NCBI RefSeq assembly: GCF_014698965.1 | Contig: NZ_JACXAE010000021.1 | Location: 1-32,447 of the forward strand | DNA from: Iningainema tapete BLCC-T55 | GTDB lineage: Bacteria > Cyanobacteriota > Cyanobacteriia > Cyanobacteriales > Nostocaceae | Length of the DNA: 32,447 nucleotides | Direction: 5' to 3' | Part shown: positions 25,371 through 32,447 of the stretch, piece by piece | Layout of the letters: each line of letters opens with the position of its first letter | How positions within the stretch are numbered: position 1 is the stretch's first letter | Notes under the pieces: model-generated | The model's input: only the letters and a program-made list of their open reading frames with translations | Database searches by the model: none | Told to the model about the DNA's origin: nothing | Position numbers and translations under genes: made by a program

Positions 25371-25835
25371 TTACGCATGTACAACTGTGACGGAACGTCC
25401 ATTTTTTGTGGTTGTAATTTGTGTTTTTAAACGTTCTTCAATTGGTGGTGCTTTGGAATGTTGGTCAAAAATAATTAGCCAACGAAAATTCACTCCTAAG
25501 CGTGCTAAGTAGGAGGTTGCAGATCTTCGGGCAAGGAGTCGGCAATTGTATCGCGCCAAGTAGGAAGCATCGCCAATTCTGCCGCACCTGGGTCATGATT
25601 ATAGGGACTTCCCACTTCTGCCGATACCATGACTGCCGCATAGCGACCACTCTTCGTTAGTTCCTCAGCCAGTGCTAGCATTGCGGTGGTTTTACCCGTT
25701 TGGCGAGGCGCATGAATCACATGCGGAGCTTTCTTGGGCAATCAGCTGCTTCAAATCTGGCAATCGACTCGTTGGTGAAAGCATGTAGTGAATATCGGCT
25801 TTACAGGGACCTGCGGTGTTAAACCAACGAGACAT
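25371..25835 (-). pseudogene. Remnant of a cyanobacterial AAA-like ATPase / PD-(D/E)XK nuclease protein
   Basis: Three frames of one degraded gene. From an ATG at 25835: MSRWFNTAGPCKADIHYMLS then PTSRLPDLKQLI. After a one-base frameshift near 25745: VIHAPRQTGKTTAMLALAEE, which contains the Walker A motif, then GRYAAVMVSAEVGSPYNHDP and LPEDLQPP. Then, in the third frame, YLARLGVNFRWLIIFDQ and APPIEERLKTQI, ending NGRSVTVVHA at 25371. Intact relatives, abundant in cyanobacteria, have the same beginning and end but about 400 more residues in between. So besides the frameshift there is a large internal deletion near 25505. The function of the family is unknown; this copy is dead. Confidence 0.85.
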
Positions 25836-26016
25836 AGATAATAAATTTTGGTCTAGGTGCAATGCTGATGCTATTAGTGTACCTCTTTTATGCGATCGCT
25901 CACATTCAAACGAGTCGTATAATCTCAGGAGATGAAGTCATCAAATGGCTTGAAATTTGGGGGATATGTGATTAAATGTATCGCATGTTGAACAAATCAA
26001 TTAAATAAAATGCTTC

Positions 26017-26397
26017 ATGCGCCGAGATTCGATCGAACAGAGTCGCGCCATAATAGAGATGATTACGACAATTATGGTGTACAAGTTTGAAACATTTAGT
26101 CGAATTGAGGTAGAGTCAATGCTAGGAATCACACTCACGGAAACGAGAGTTTATCGAGAAATCAAAGCAGAAGGACATGCGGAAGGACGAGTTGAAGGAC
26201 GAGAGGAGGGACGACAAGAAGAGGCTGCTAACCTGATTATCCGACTGTTGACTAAGCGGTTTGGACAACTGTCAGGGGAAATGCGCGACACAATTTCTGG
26301 TTTACCTTTACCTGTGCTGGAAAACTTGAGCGAAGCACTATTAGATTTCACCAGTTTAGCTGATTTGCCGACTTGGTTAGCAGCGGTGCAAAATTAA
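26017..26397 (+). CDS. Rpn/PD-(D/E)XK transposase-type protein, C-terminal fragment (DUF4351)
   Basis: A 126-residue frame beginning near MRRDSIEQSRAIIEMITTIM and YKFETFSRIEVESMLGITL, then a charged hinge of repeating Glu-Gly-Arg (AEGRVEGREEGRQEEA) and a DUF4351 tail (NLIIRLLTKRFGQLSGEM; LPLPVLENLSEALLDFTSLA). This matches the second half of the Rpn-family putative transposases/nucleases that are numerous in cyanobacteria. The usual N-terminal PD-(D/E)XK nuclease domain of about 150 residues is missing, so the fragment is unlikely to be an active nuclease. The ATG at 26017 is an internal methionine of the family rather than a natural start. Confidence 0.75.
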   Translation: MRRDSIEQSRAIIEMITTIMVYKFETFSRIEVESMLGITLTETRVYREIKAEGHAEGRVEGREEGRQEEAANLIIRLLTKRFGQLSGEMRDTISGLPLPVLENLSEALLDFTSLADLPTWLAAVQN

Positions 26398-26535
26398 ATC
26401 AGTAGCGATCGCGATCACCTTAAACTTGATACATTCGATGGGGTGTGCCTGTCGAACTGAAATAAGTCGCACATTTTACCCTCGATTGACTATTATATAA
26501 AGCAGGCAAGATGCCTTCTTTGTAAAAATCCACCT

Positions 26536-28722
26536 ATGTCTCAGAATCCCAACTTAGAACAAGCGCTAAAATATTACTTCGGTTACGACAATTTCCGTCT
26601 AGGACAACGGGAAATTATTGAGCAAGCGCTGCAAAATCGGGATTTACTGATTGTCATGCCTACAGGTGGCGGAAAATCACTGTGCTTTCAACTACCAGCA
26701 CTTTTGAAAAAAGGTTTAACTGTGGTAGTATCGCCGCTGATAGCGTTGATGCAAGATCAAGTGGAAACACTGAGAAAGAACGGTGTAGCCGCAACATTTC
26801 TTAATAGTAGTCTCAACGCCCATCAAGTGCGAGCGCGTGAAGAAGCCATCATCAACGGGAAAGTCAAACTGCTATACGTCGCTCCAGAAAGGTTACTCAG
26901 TGAAAGATTTCTCCCATTGCTAGATTTAGTACATGAAAAAGTAGGTATTTCTGCCTTTGCGATCGACGAAGCCCATTGTGTTTCAGAATGGGGACATGAC
27001 TTTCGCCCAGAGTACCGCCAACTGAAGTTACTACGCAAACGTTACAAAGGTATCCCCACACTCGCCCTTACCGCCACAGCCACAGATCGGGTTCGCAGTG
27101 ATATTATTCAACAACTGGGGCTAAACCAACCCAACATCCACATTGCTAGTTTCAACCGCACAAACCTTTACTACGAAGTTCGTCCCAAAACAAAGTACGC
27201 ATACGCTGAACTATTAGAAATCATTCGGGAAAACGAAGGTTCAGGAATTATCTATTGCTTAACGCGCAAAAAAGTTGATGAACTCAAGCTGAAACTCGAA
27301 CATGATAAAATTGCAGTACTGCCATATCATGCCGGATTAACTGATGAAGAACGTACCAACAATCAAACTCGGTTTATTCGAGATGATGTGAGAGTGATGG
27401 TAGCAACCATTGCTTTTGGCATGGGAATTAATAAACCAGATGTACGGTTTGTCATTCACTATGATATATCTCGCAATTTAGAAAGTTACTATCAAGAATC
27501 AGGACGGGCTGGTAGAGATGGAGAACCATCTCGGTGTACATTATTTTTTGGTTACGGTGATATCAAAACAATCGAATTTCTCATCAATCAAAAACCAGAT
27601 CCTCAAGAACAGTTAATTTCTAAGCAACAACTGCGGCAGATGATCGACTATGCTGAAGGCACAGATTGTCGGCGCACAATTCAGCTAGGTTATTTCGGCG
27701 AACGTTTTACAGGTAATTGTGGTAACTGTGACAACTGTCTTTATCCCAAACCAGTGCAAGATTGGACAATCGAAGCGATGAAGTTTTTATCTTGTGTGGC
27801 GCGTTGTAAAGAAAGATTTGGGATGCTTCATATTATAGATGTGTTGCGGGGAGCAAAAACTCAGAAAATTACTATTAATGGACACGATAAACTTTCAACC
27901 TACGGTATTGGTAAAGATAAAACTGTAGACGAGTGGCGGATGTTAGGGCGTTCCCTACTGCATCAAGGATTGCTAGTACAAACTAGCGATGGTTACGCAG
28001 TTTTGAAACTTAACGCCCAAAGTTGGGAAGTGATGCGTAAACAGCGTACTGTTTCTATCGCCACTCCCGTAGCCCAAAAAATTACTTGGGAAGATACAAA
28101 TGAAAAAGCAGCAGAAGTGGAAATTCTCATGCAGAAGTTGCGCTCGCTACGTAAACAACTAGCTGACGAACAATCTGTTCCTCCCTACATGATCTTCCAA
28201 GATTCTACCTTGAAATTAATGGCGCAAGCACAACCCCAAACCAAAGAAGAATTTAGTAAAATATCTGGCGTGGGTAGTCACAAACTTGCTCAATATGGTG
28301 ATAAATTCTTAGCTGAAATTCGCGCTTACTTAGGAGGTAGGAAACAGGAGACAGCAGACAGGAGTTTTGAGCAAGGTTCAAAGCGTTATCCCGATTCCAC
28401 AAATAATGCAAGTTTACCTACAGATACGGAATTATATACCTTACAGTTATATGAACAAGGTATGAGCGTAGCAGAAATAGCCCTAAAACGTAACTTCCGC
28501 ACGTCTACAATTATTCGTCACCTAAGCGATTTAATTGAGAAAAATCACCCGATAGATTTAAATCAGATAGTGAGCGTAGAGAAACAGCAAAAAATTCGGC
28601 AAGTGTTGGAAACTTTAGGCGACATTTCGCTTACCCCAATTAAAGAATATCTTGGCGAAAGCTACAGTTTTGATGAAATTCGCTTGGTGAGGGGAAAGTG
28701 GCGGCGAGAAAGTCGCAAGTGA
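26536..28722 (+). CDS. recQ: ATP-dependent DNA helicase RecQ
   Basis: A 728-residue RecQ helicase, a 3'-5' DNA unwinding enzyme of recombination and repair. Walker A is MPTGGGKS (Lys47, Ser48); the DEAH box is Asp144-His147 in AIDEAHCVSEWGHDFRPEY, running into the RecQ aromatic loop; motif VI is QESGRAGRDGEPSRCTLFF. The RQC zinc site has Cys378, Cys395, Cys398 and Cys401 (GNCGNCDNCLYP). An HRDC domain follows (MQKLRSLRKQLADEQSVPPY; TKEEFSKISGVGSHKLAQYG, about 530-605). The C-terminal ~95 residues are an additional helix-turn-helix module (LQLYEQGMSVAEIALKRNF; TSTIIRHLSDLIEK), found in many cyanobacterial and Bacillus RecQ proteins. The linker at about 605-630 is short and variable. Intact; ATG at 26536 chosen by family alignment. 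Confidence 0.95.
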   Translation: MSQNPNLEQALKYYFGYDNFRLGQREIIEQALQNRDLLIVMPTGGGKSLCFQLPALLKKGLTVVVSPLIALMQDQVETLRKNGVAATFLNSSLNAHQVRAREEAIINGKVKLLYVAPERLLSERFLPLLDLVHEKVGISAFAIDEAHCVSEWGHDFRPEYRQLKLLRKRYKGIPTLALTATATDRVRSDIIQQLGLNQPNIHIASFNRTNLYYEVRPKTKYAYAELLEIIRENEGSGIIYCLTRKKVDELKLKLEHDKIAVLPYHAGLTDEERTNNQTRFIRDDVRVMVATIAFGMGINKPDVRFVIHYDISRNLESYYQESGRAGRDGEPSRCTLFFGYGDIKTIEFLINQKPDPQEQLISKQQLRQMIDYAEGTDCRRTIQLGYFGERFTGNCGNCDNCLYPKPVQDWTIEAMKFLSCVARCKERFGMLHIIDVLRGAKTQKITINGHDKLSTYGIGKDKTVDEWRMLGRSLLHQGLLVQTSDGYAVLKLNAQSWEVMRKQRTVSIATPVAQKITWEDTNEKAAEVEILMQKLRSLRKQLADEQSVPPYMIFQDSTLKLMAQAQPQTKEEFSKISGVGSHKLAQYGDKFLAEIRAYLGGRKQETADRSFEQGSKRYPDSTNNASLPTDTELYTLQLYEQGMSVAEIALKRNFRTSTIIRHLSDLIEKNHPIDLNQIVSVEKQQKIRQVLETLGDISLTPIKEYLGESYSFDEIRLVRGKWRRESRK

Positions 28723-28825
28723 AATAAAGCACATCGATAATGGGTTGAGGAATTAATTGTTTCCCAACGGGGCTAAATGCTCTTAAACTGAGGACTGGTG
28801 AAATAAGTACTCATGACTATTTTCT

Positions 28826-29194
28826 ATGGATTGTATTGATTTAACAGGAATTCGCTGCTATGGCTACACTGGCTATTTGCCAGAGGAACAAGTTTTAGGA
28901 CAATGGTTTGAGGTGGATGTGAAGTTATGGCTGGATATTTCTACAGCTGGGAAAACTGATGCCATCGAAGACACTCTAGATTATCGTATTGTCATCAGCT
29001 TAGTACAACATCTGGTGAAAACATCAAAATTTGCTTTGGTGGAAAAGTTAATTACTGTTATTGCCGATTCTATTCTATCCAAGTGCGATCGCGTGTCACA
29101 AGTCCAAGTTACTTTGAGCAAGCCCGCTGCACCAATTCCCGACTTTGGCGGCAAAATTAGTATCTGTATAACTAGAACTAAATCCAACATTTAA
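28826..29194 (+). CDS. folB: Dihydroneopterin aldolase
   Basis: A 122-residue enzyme of folate synthesis, converting 7,8-dihydroneopterin to 6-hydroxymethyl-dihydropterin and glycolaldehyde. The start MDCIDLTGIRCYGYTGYLPE and the substrate residues Glu21 (PEEQ), Tyr53 (DYR), Glu73 (LVEKLI) and the catalytic Lys99 (TLSKPAAPIPDFGGKISI) are present. The length is typical. It follows recQ in the same direction with a 103-base gap, so it may have its own promoter. No other folate gene is close by. The C-terminal residues TRTKSNI are not conserved. Confidence 0.95.
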   Translation: MDCIDLTGIRCYGYTGYLPEEQVLGQWFEVDVKLWLDISTAGKTDAIEDTLDYRIVISLVQHLVKTSKFALVEKLITVIADSILSKCDRVSQVQVTLSKPAAPIPDFGGKISICITRTKSNI

Positions 29195-29648
29195 AGCACG
29201 GAGATTTGTAGAGATGTATTATGGTACGTCTCTACACCTGTAAAGAAAGCGCCTTTCTACGTGAATAATGTATCTAAATTACAAATAGGTAGGGGCGAAA
29301 AGCTGTTCGCCTCCCACCAAATTAAACTTTAAAGCGAATACTTAACATCACTTTTTGGTAACTTAATTAACAAAATAGATTTATATTTCAATTTTTTTAG
29401 CGGAATCTAGAAAAGTAAAAGCAAACATTTTATACTTATAAATATTGAAAAAATCTGTATACCATTATAATAGCTTGATATTACTTGTATGTAATTACTT
29501 ATTTTGGCGTTAAAAAATTTAACTTGATAAATAATCAATACCATTTACTGATACCGATTTTTTGGAGATTGACTATCATAGGAATATTGTCTTTACGATG
29601 CAGTTGATATTGACAATAGATTAACCTTAGCCAACAGGTAATTTTAGC
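29195..29648. other. Long intergenic region with two dispersed hairpins
   Basis: About 450 AT-rich bases without a gene. Two palindromes are present: GTAGAGATGT (29208-29217) with ACGTCTCTAC (29226-29235), and GTAGGGGCGAA (29289-29299) with TTCGCCTCCCAC (29306-29317, imperfect). The remaining ~330 bases are very AT-rich and presumably contain the promoter of the response-regulator gene. No RNA gene was recognised. Confidence 0.6.
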
Positions 29649-30944
29649 ATGAGTTCTCCAAAAATCCTAGTTATTGAGGATGAAACAATCCCAGCTTTAG
29701 ATATTAGCAATAGCTTGCGAAAATTTGGATACACTGTCTTGCAAAGCACACAATCTGGTATCAAAGCATTACAGAAAGTAGCAGAAACTAACCCTAGTTT
29801 AGTATTAATTGATATTTGCTTGTTAGGAGAGATAAATGACTTGCAATTAGTAAATGTAATTCAAAATACTTTTCAAATACCTGTTTTATATTTAATGGAT
29901 TATTCAGAAGTAAAAAAATTAAATAATCACCAGTTTCAAGAGCCTTTTAGCTATATTCCCAAACCATTTGCTGAGCAAGACTTGCAGACTGCTGTGGAAA
30001 AGGCTCTATACAAGCATCAAATGGAAAAAAGCCTGCAGTTAGAAAGGTTGAGAATGAAGGCGATTATTAATAGTATGGGTTGTGGAGTAATTGTTACAGA
30101 TAGTAATAGTTGTATACAAATAATGAATCCAGTAGCGGAAACGCTGACAGGTTGGAGACAAAATGAAGCGTTTGGTAAGAATTTAGCAGAAGTATTCACC
30201 TTGATCGATCAAGATACGGGAGAGGTAATTGATATTGCCACACAAGTAATTGAAGCAGGTACGGTTGTGAAAATACCAGAAAACTGTGTATTGATTGCTA
30301 AAAATGGTACAAAAATATCAGTTGGAGATAGTGTTTCACCAATTTGGGATGATGGTAAAATAACAGGTACAGTTTTAGTTTTTCAAGATATTACTCAACG
30401 TAAACAAGTAGAAGCTCATCTACTCCGCAATGCTTTTTATGACGCTTTGACAGAATTACCAAATCGAGTTTTATTTTTGGATCGTCTCAAACAAACTTTT
30501 GAACGGGGAAAGCGACGTAAAAATTATCACTTCGCTGTTTTATTTGTAGATTTAGATGGTTTCAAGAGAGTTAATGATAACTTTGGACATGGAATAGGAG
30601 ATGATTTGTTAGTGGCGATCGCTCGTCGTTTAGAATCAAGTTTACGTGGTGGCGATACTGTTGCCCGATTTGGTGGAGATGAGTTTGCCGTTCTCTTAGA
30701 TGATATTAAAGATGTAACTGACGCTACTAATGTCGCTAAACGCATACAAGACACTCTCCGATTACCATTATATATAAATGGGCATCGGATGTACATTACA
30801 GCTAGTATTGGTATTGCGTTAAATAGCGGTAATCACGAACAGCCAGAAAACTTGCTGCGAGATGCTGACATTGCTATGTATCGTGCTAAGCAGCAAGGAA
30901 AAGCCCGTTACATAGTATTTGATTTTCATAAGTTATTATCGTAA
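29649..30944 (+). CDS. Response regulator-PAS-GGDEF diguanylate cyclase
   Basis: A 431-residue signalling protein. An N-terminal receiver domain (SPKILVIEDETIPALDI) has phosphoacceptor Asp55 in SLVLIDICLLG and the conserved Lys105 in SYIPKPF. A PAS domain lies at about 135-250 (MKAIINSMGCGVIVTDSNSC; TGTVLVFQDITQRKQVEAHL). A GGDEF domain follows: DALTELPNRVLFLDRL, active motif GGDEF at 342-346, with an inhibitory RxxD site Arg333-Asp336 just before it. It should make cyclic di-GMP under feedback control. Cyanobacterial proteins of this build often continue into an EAL phosphodiesterase after a linker; here the frame stops at HKLLS right after the GGDEF. Whether an EAL was lost or never present is unclear. 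The cognate histidine kinase is not adjacent. Confidence 0.92.
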   Translation: MSSPKILVIEDETIPALDISNSLRKFGYTVLQSTQSGIKALQKVAETNPSLVLIDICLLGEINDLQLVNVIQNTFQIPVLYLMDYSEVKKLNNHQFQEPFSYIPKPFAEQDLQTAVEKALYKHQMEKSLQLERLRMKAIINSMGCGVIVTDSNSCIQIMNPVAETLTGWRQNEAFGKNLAEVFTLIDQDTGEVIDIATQVIEAGTVVKIPENCVLIAKNGTKISVGDSVSPIWDDGKITGTVLVFQDITQRKQVEAHLLRNAFYDALTELPNRVLFLDRLKQTFERGKRRKNYHFAVLFVDLDGFKRVNDNFGHGIGDDLLVAIARRLESSLRGGDTVARFGGDEFAVLLDDIKDVTDATNVAKRIQDTLRLPLYINGHRMYITASIGIALNSGNHEQPENLLRDADIAMYRAKQQGKARYIVFDFHKLLS

Positions 30945-31110
30945 GCGATCGCCAATTTTTTCAGGGTGCAACCACTACTTTCTACCGCCATATTTTTATT
31001 AATACAATATTACGAACCTCACATGCCTAGTTAGAAGGTGTAATTAAATGTAAAGGCTGTAGTTTTAAATATGAAATTTTTAAGTTAATGTGCTTTATAT
31101 AATAAACATT

Positions 31111-32037
31111 ATGAGTATTATCGTCTTTGGTAGCATCAACATAGACTTAGTTGCAACTTCCCCACGATTACCAGTCGCTGGAGAAACGCTGCTGGGATAT
31201 GATTTTTTTCCAGCCCCAGGAGGTAAAGGCGCAAATCAAGCAGTAGCATTAGCGCGATTGGGAATCCCCACTCAGATGGTAGGGCGGGTGGGCGCAGATA
31301 GTTTTGGTAAAGAACTAATTAGTAATTTGCAAGCAACTGGTGTACAAACTGAACACGTGTTTATTGATGAAACAGTGAGTTCTGGTGTTGCTCTGATTAC
31401 AGTAGATGTCAAAGGCGAAAATCAAATTGTCGTTGTTCCCGGTGCAAATGGGCGCGTCAACCACGAAGATGTAGAAAGGTTGTCGTATTTGCTACCAAGA
31501 AGTACAGCACTGCTTTTACAATTTGAAATTCCCATGTCTGCTGTTGTGGCAGCAGCTTCCTTGGCGCAACAAGCAGGAGTAAAGGTAATTCTCGATCCCG
31601 CACCAGTACAAGTGAATGTGCCAGATGAACTTTACCAGTTGGTAGATATTATTACACCAAATGAAGTGGAAGCAAGTCAACTAGTGGGTTTTCCTGTGAA
31701 TGATTCTGAGTCAGCTGCCGAAGCCACTGCGGTGTTATTGCAGCGAGGGGTGAAATGTGCGATCGCCAAACTTGGTGCTAAAGGTGTCTTCTGTGCTACA
31801 AATGAATCAAGCTTTTTTATCCCAGCGTTTCCTGTTCAAGCTATAGACACAGTTGCTGCTGGAGACGCATTTAACGGCGGTTTAGTAGCAGCTTTATTTG
31901 AAAAACTTTCTTTACGTGAAGCAGTTATTTGGGGTGCAGCAGCTGGTGCTTTAGCTACCACCATTCGAGGGGCGCAACCTTCGCTTCCCAATAGAATGAC
32001 TTTTGATACCTTTGTTAAACAATACCTTCGCCATTGA
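31111..32037 (+). CDS. rbsK: Ribokinase (PfkB family)
   Basis: A 308-residue sugar kinase. The N-terminus IIVFGSINIDLVATSPRLP, the signature PGGKGANQAVALARLG (from about residue 36), the FEIPMSAV and DPAPVQVN segments, and the C-terminal PfkB signature DTVAAGDAFNGGLVAALF with catalytic Asp252 are as expected for ribokinase, which makes ribose-5-phosphate. The substrate within the PfkB family is inferred from overall resemblance. I chose the ATG at 31111 (MSIIVFGSIN) over a GTG at 31090. No ribose transporter is adjacent. The end overlaps by 35 bases the frame of a small antitoxin-like gene. Confidence 0.88.
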   Translation: MSIIVFGSINIDLVATSPRLPVAGETLLGYDFFPAPGGKGANQAVALARLGIPTQMVGRVGADSFGKELISNLQATGVQTEHVFIDETVSSGVALITVDVKGENQIVVVPGANGRVNHEDVERLSYLLPRSTALLLQFEIPMSAVVAAASLAQQAGVKVILDPAPVQVNVPDELYQLVDIITPNEVEASQLVGFPVNDSESAAEATAVLLQRGVKCAIAKLGAKGVFCATNESSFFIPAFPVQAIDTVAAGDAFNGGLVAALFEKLSLREAVIWGAAAGALATTIRGAQPSLPNRMTFDTFVKQYLRH

Positions 32038-32308
32038 ATCGCTTAAAGACCCCAATGAGGCGGCTGCTTACCTCAATGCAGCTTTAGAAAAAGGAGATTC
32101 TCAACTTTTTCTTGTAGCTATTAGAAATGTGGCTACAGCTTATGGTGGCATAACTACACTACTAGAAAAAGCTAAACTCAATCAAGAAAATCTCTACCAA
32201 ATGCTATCACAAGCAGAAAATCAAAAACTTCACGATTTGTCAACGCTATTAGATACTTTGGGGTTAAAGCTAACTATTGCTGTTAAAGAACCAGAATCAG
32301 TTTATTAA
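32003..32308 (+). CDS. Putative addiction-module antitoxin (HI1420/HigA-like), start uncertain
   Basis: A frame of up to 101 residues with the family pattern SLKDPNEAAAYLNAALEKGD, LFLVAIRNVATAYGGITTLL, NLYQMLSQAENQKL and STLLDTLGLKLTIAV, resembling the HI1420-type addiction-module antidote (a Cro-like DNA-binding protein). No ATG or good ribosome binding site precedes the conserved part. The only upstream initiators are TTG codons (32003, 32012) inside the ribokinase gene, and a RelE-like toxin is not present upstream. It may be translated by coupling from the ribokinase, or it may be a 5'-truncated remnant fused to the ribokinase end by a rearrangement. Confidence 0.6.
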   Translation: MIPLLNNTFAIESLKDPNEAAAYLNAALEKGDSQLFLVAIRNVATAYGGITTLLEKAKLNQENLYQMLSQAENQKLHDLSTLLDTLGLKLTIAVKEPESVY

Positions 32309-32447
32309 CGATTGAGTATCAAAGAGCGAGCCGGGAGAAACTAGGGAAAGCTAAGAATCATGCTTCTAGCCTAGTAGTCTGTCAAATACATTTTGACGGA
32401 TACTGGAAGATATATTTCCCAGCATTCTATAAGCTATGCCTGCAAAA
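32309..32447. other. Downstream region with a short palindrome
   Basis: No gene seen in the last 139 bases. GTCAAA (32381-32386), five bases, then TTTGAC (32392-32397) form a small inverted repeat that could be the edge of a mobile element continuing beyond the window; this is weak. Confidence 0.3.

Overview
The window looks like chromosome from a filamentous, nitrogen-fixing cyanobacterium (Nostocales-like). Supporting signs are frequent GCGATCGC (HIP1) octamers, many small palindromic repeats of the cyanobacterial type, nif-type genes, a PEP-CTERM sorting tail, a GAF/PAS histidine kinase, and the NACHT/STAND and ISKra4 gene families common in these genomes. The species cannot be named from the sequence alone.

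Layout. Bases 1-850 (minus strand): a truncated ISKra4-type transposase next to a decapitated cyanobacterial helix-turn-helix protein. 1115-5228 (plus): a SNF2-family ATPase followed by a SWIM zinc-finger protein. 5312-8465 (minus): an old-yellow-enzyme reductase, an AraC-type regulator and a beta-hydroxyacid dehydrogenase. 8719-12392 (plus): an intracellular subtilisin-like peptidase translationally coupled (ATGA overlap) to a NACHT NTPase, which looks like a STAND-type defence or stress operon. 12399-13676 (minus): a multi-spanning transporter. 14036-16457 (plus): a KTSC-domain protein and a hybrid GAF-PAS histidine kinase. 16489-17968 (minus): a PD-(D/E)XK-like protein, a broken molbindin (mop) and a truncated nucleotidyltransferase.

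The most distinctive part is 18528-23661 on the minus strand: a regulator (XRE helix-turn-helix plus a periplasmic-binding-protein-like domain), then nifH, nifE and nifN, with no nifD or nifK. H, E and N are all open and keep their metal-cluster cysteines, but the NifE-like subunit has diverged in loops that line the cofactor pocket of its relatives. Two molybdenum genes nearby are clearly dead: the molbindin at 17286-17479 and a ModA-PEP-CTERM gene at 24014-24750. A degenerate 35-base tandem repeat, present as a three-unit array on each side in the same orientation, brackets the H-E-N/regulator block. The locus resembles a Mo- or V-responsive (Vnf-like) nitrogenase accessory module that has lost its catalytic subunits, or an H-E-N-only system acting with structural proteins encoded elsewhere.

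Bases 24014-26400 form a gene graveyard: the modA remnant, a DUF427 gene, an AAA-ATPase remnant and an Rpn/DUF4351 fragment. From 26536 to 32308 (plus) the content is more housekeeping: recQ, folB, a response-regulator/PAS/GGDEF protein, a ribokinase-family gene, and an antitoxin-like gene whose reading frame starts inside the ribokinase. No tRNA, rRNA or CRISPR array was seen.
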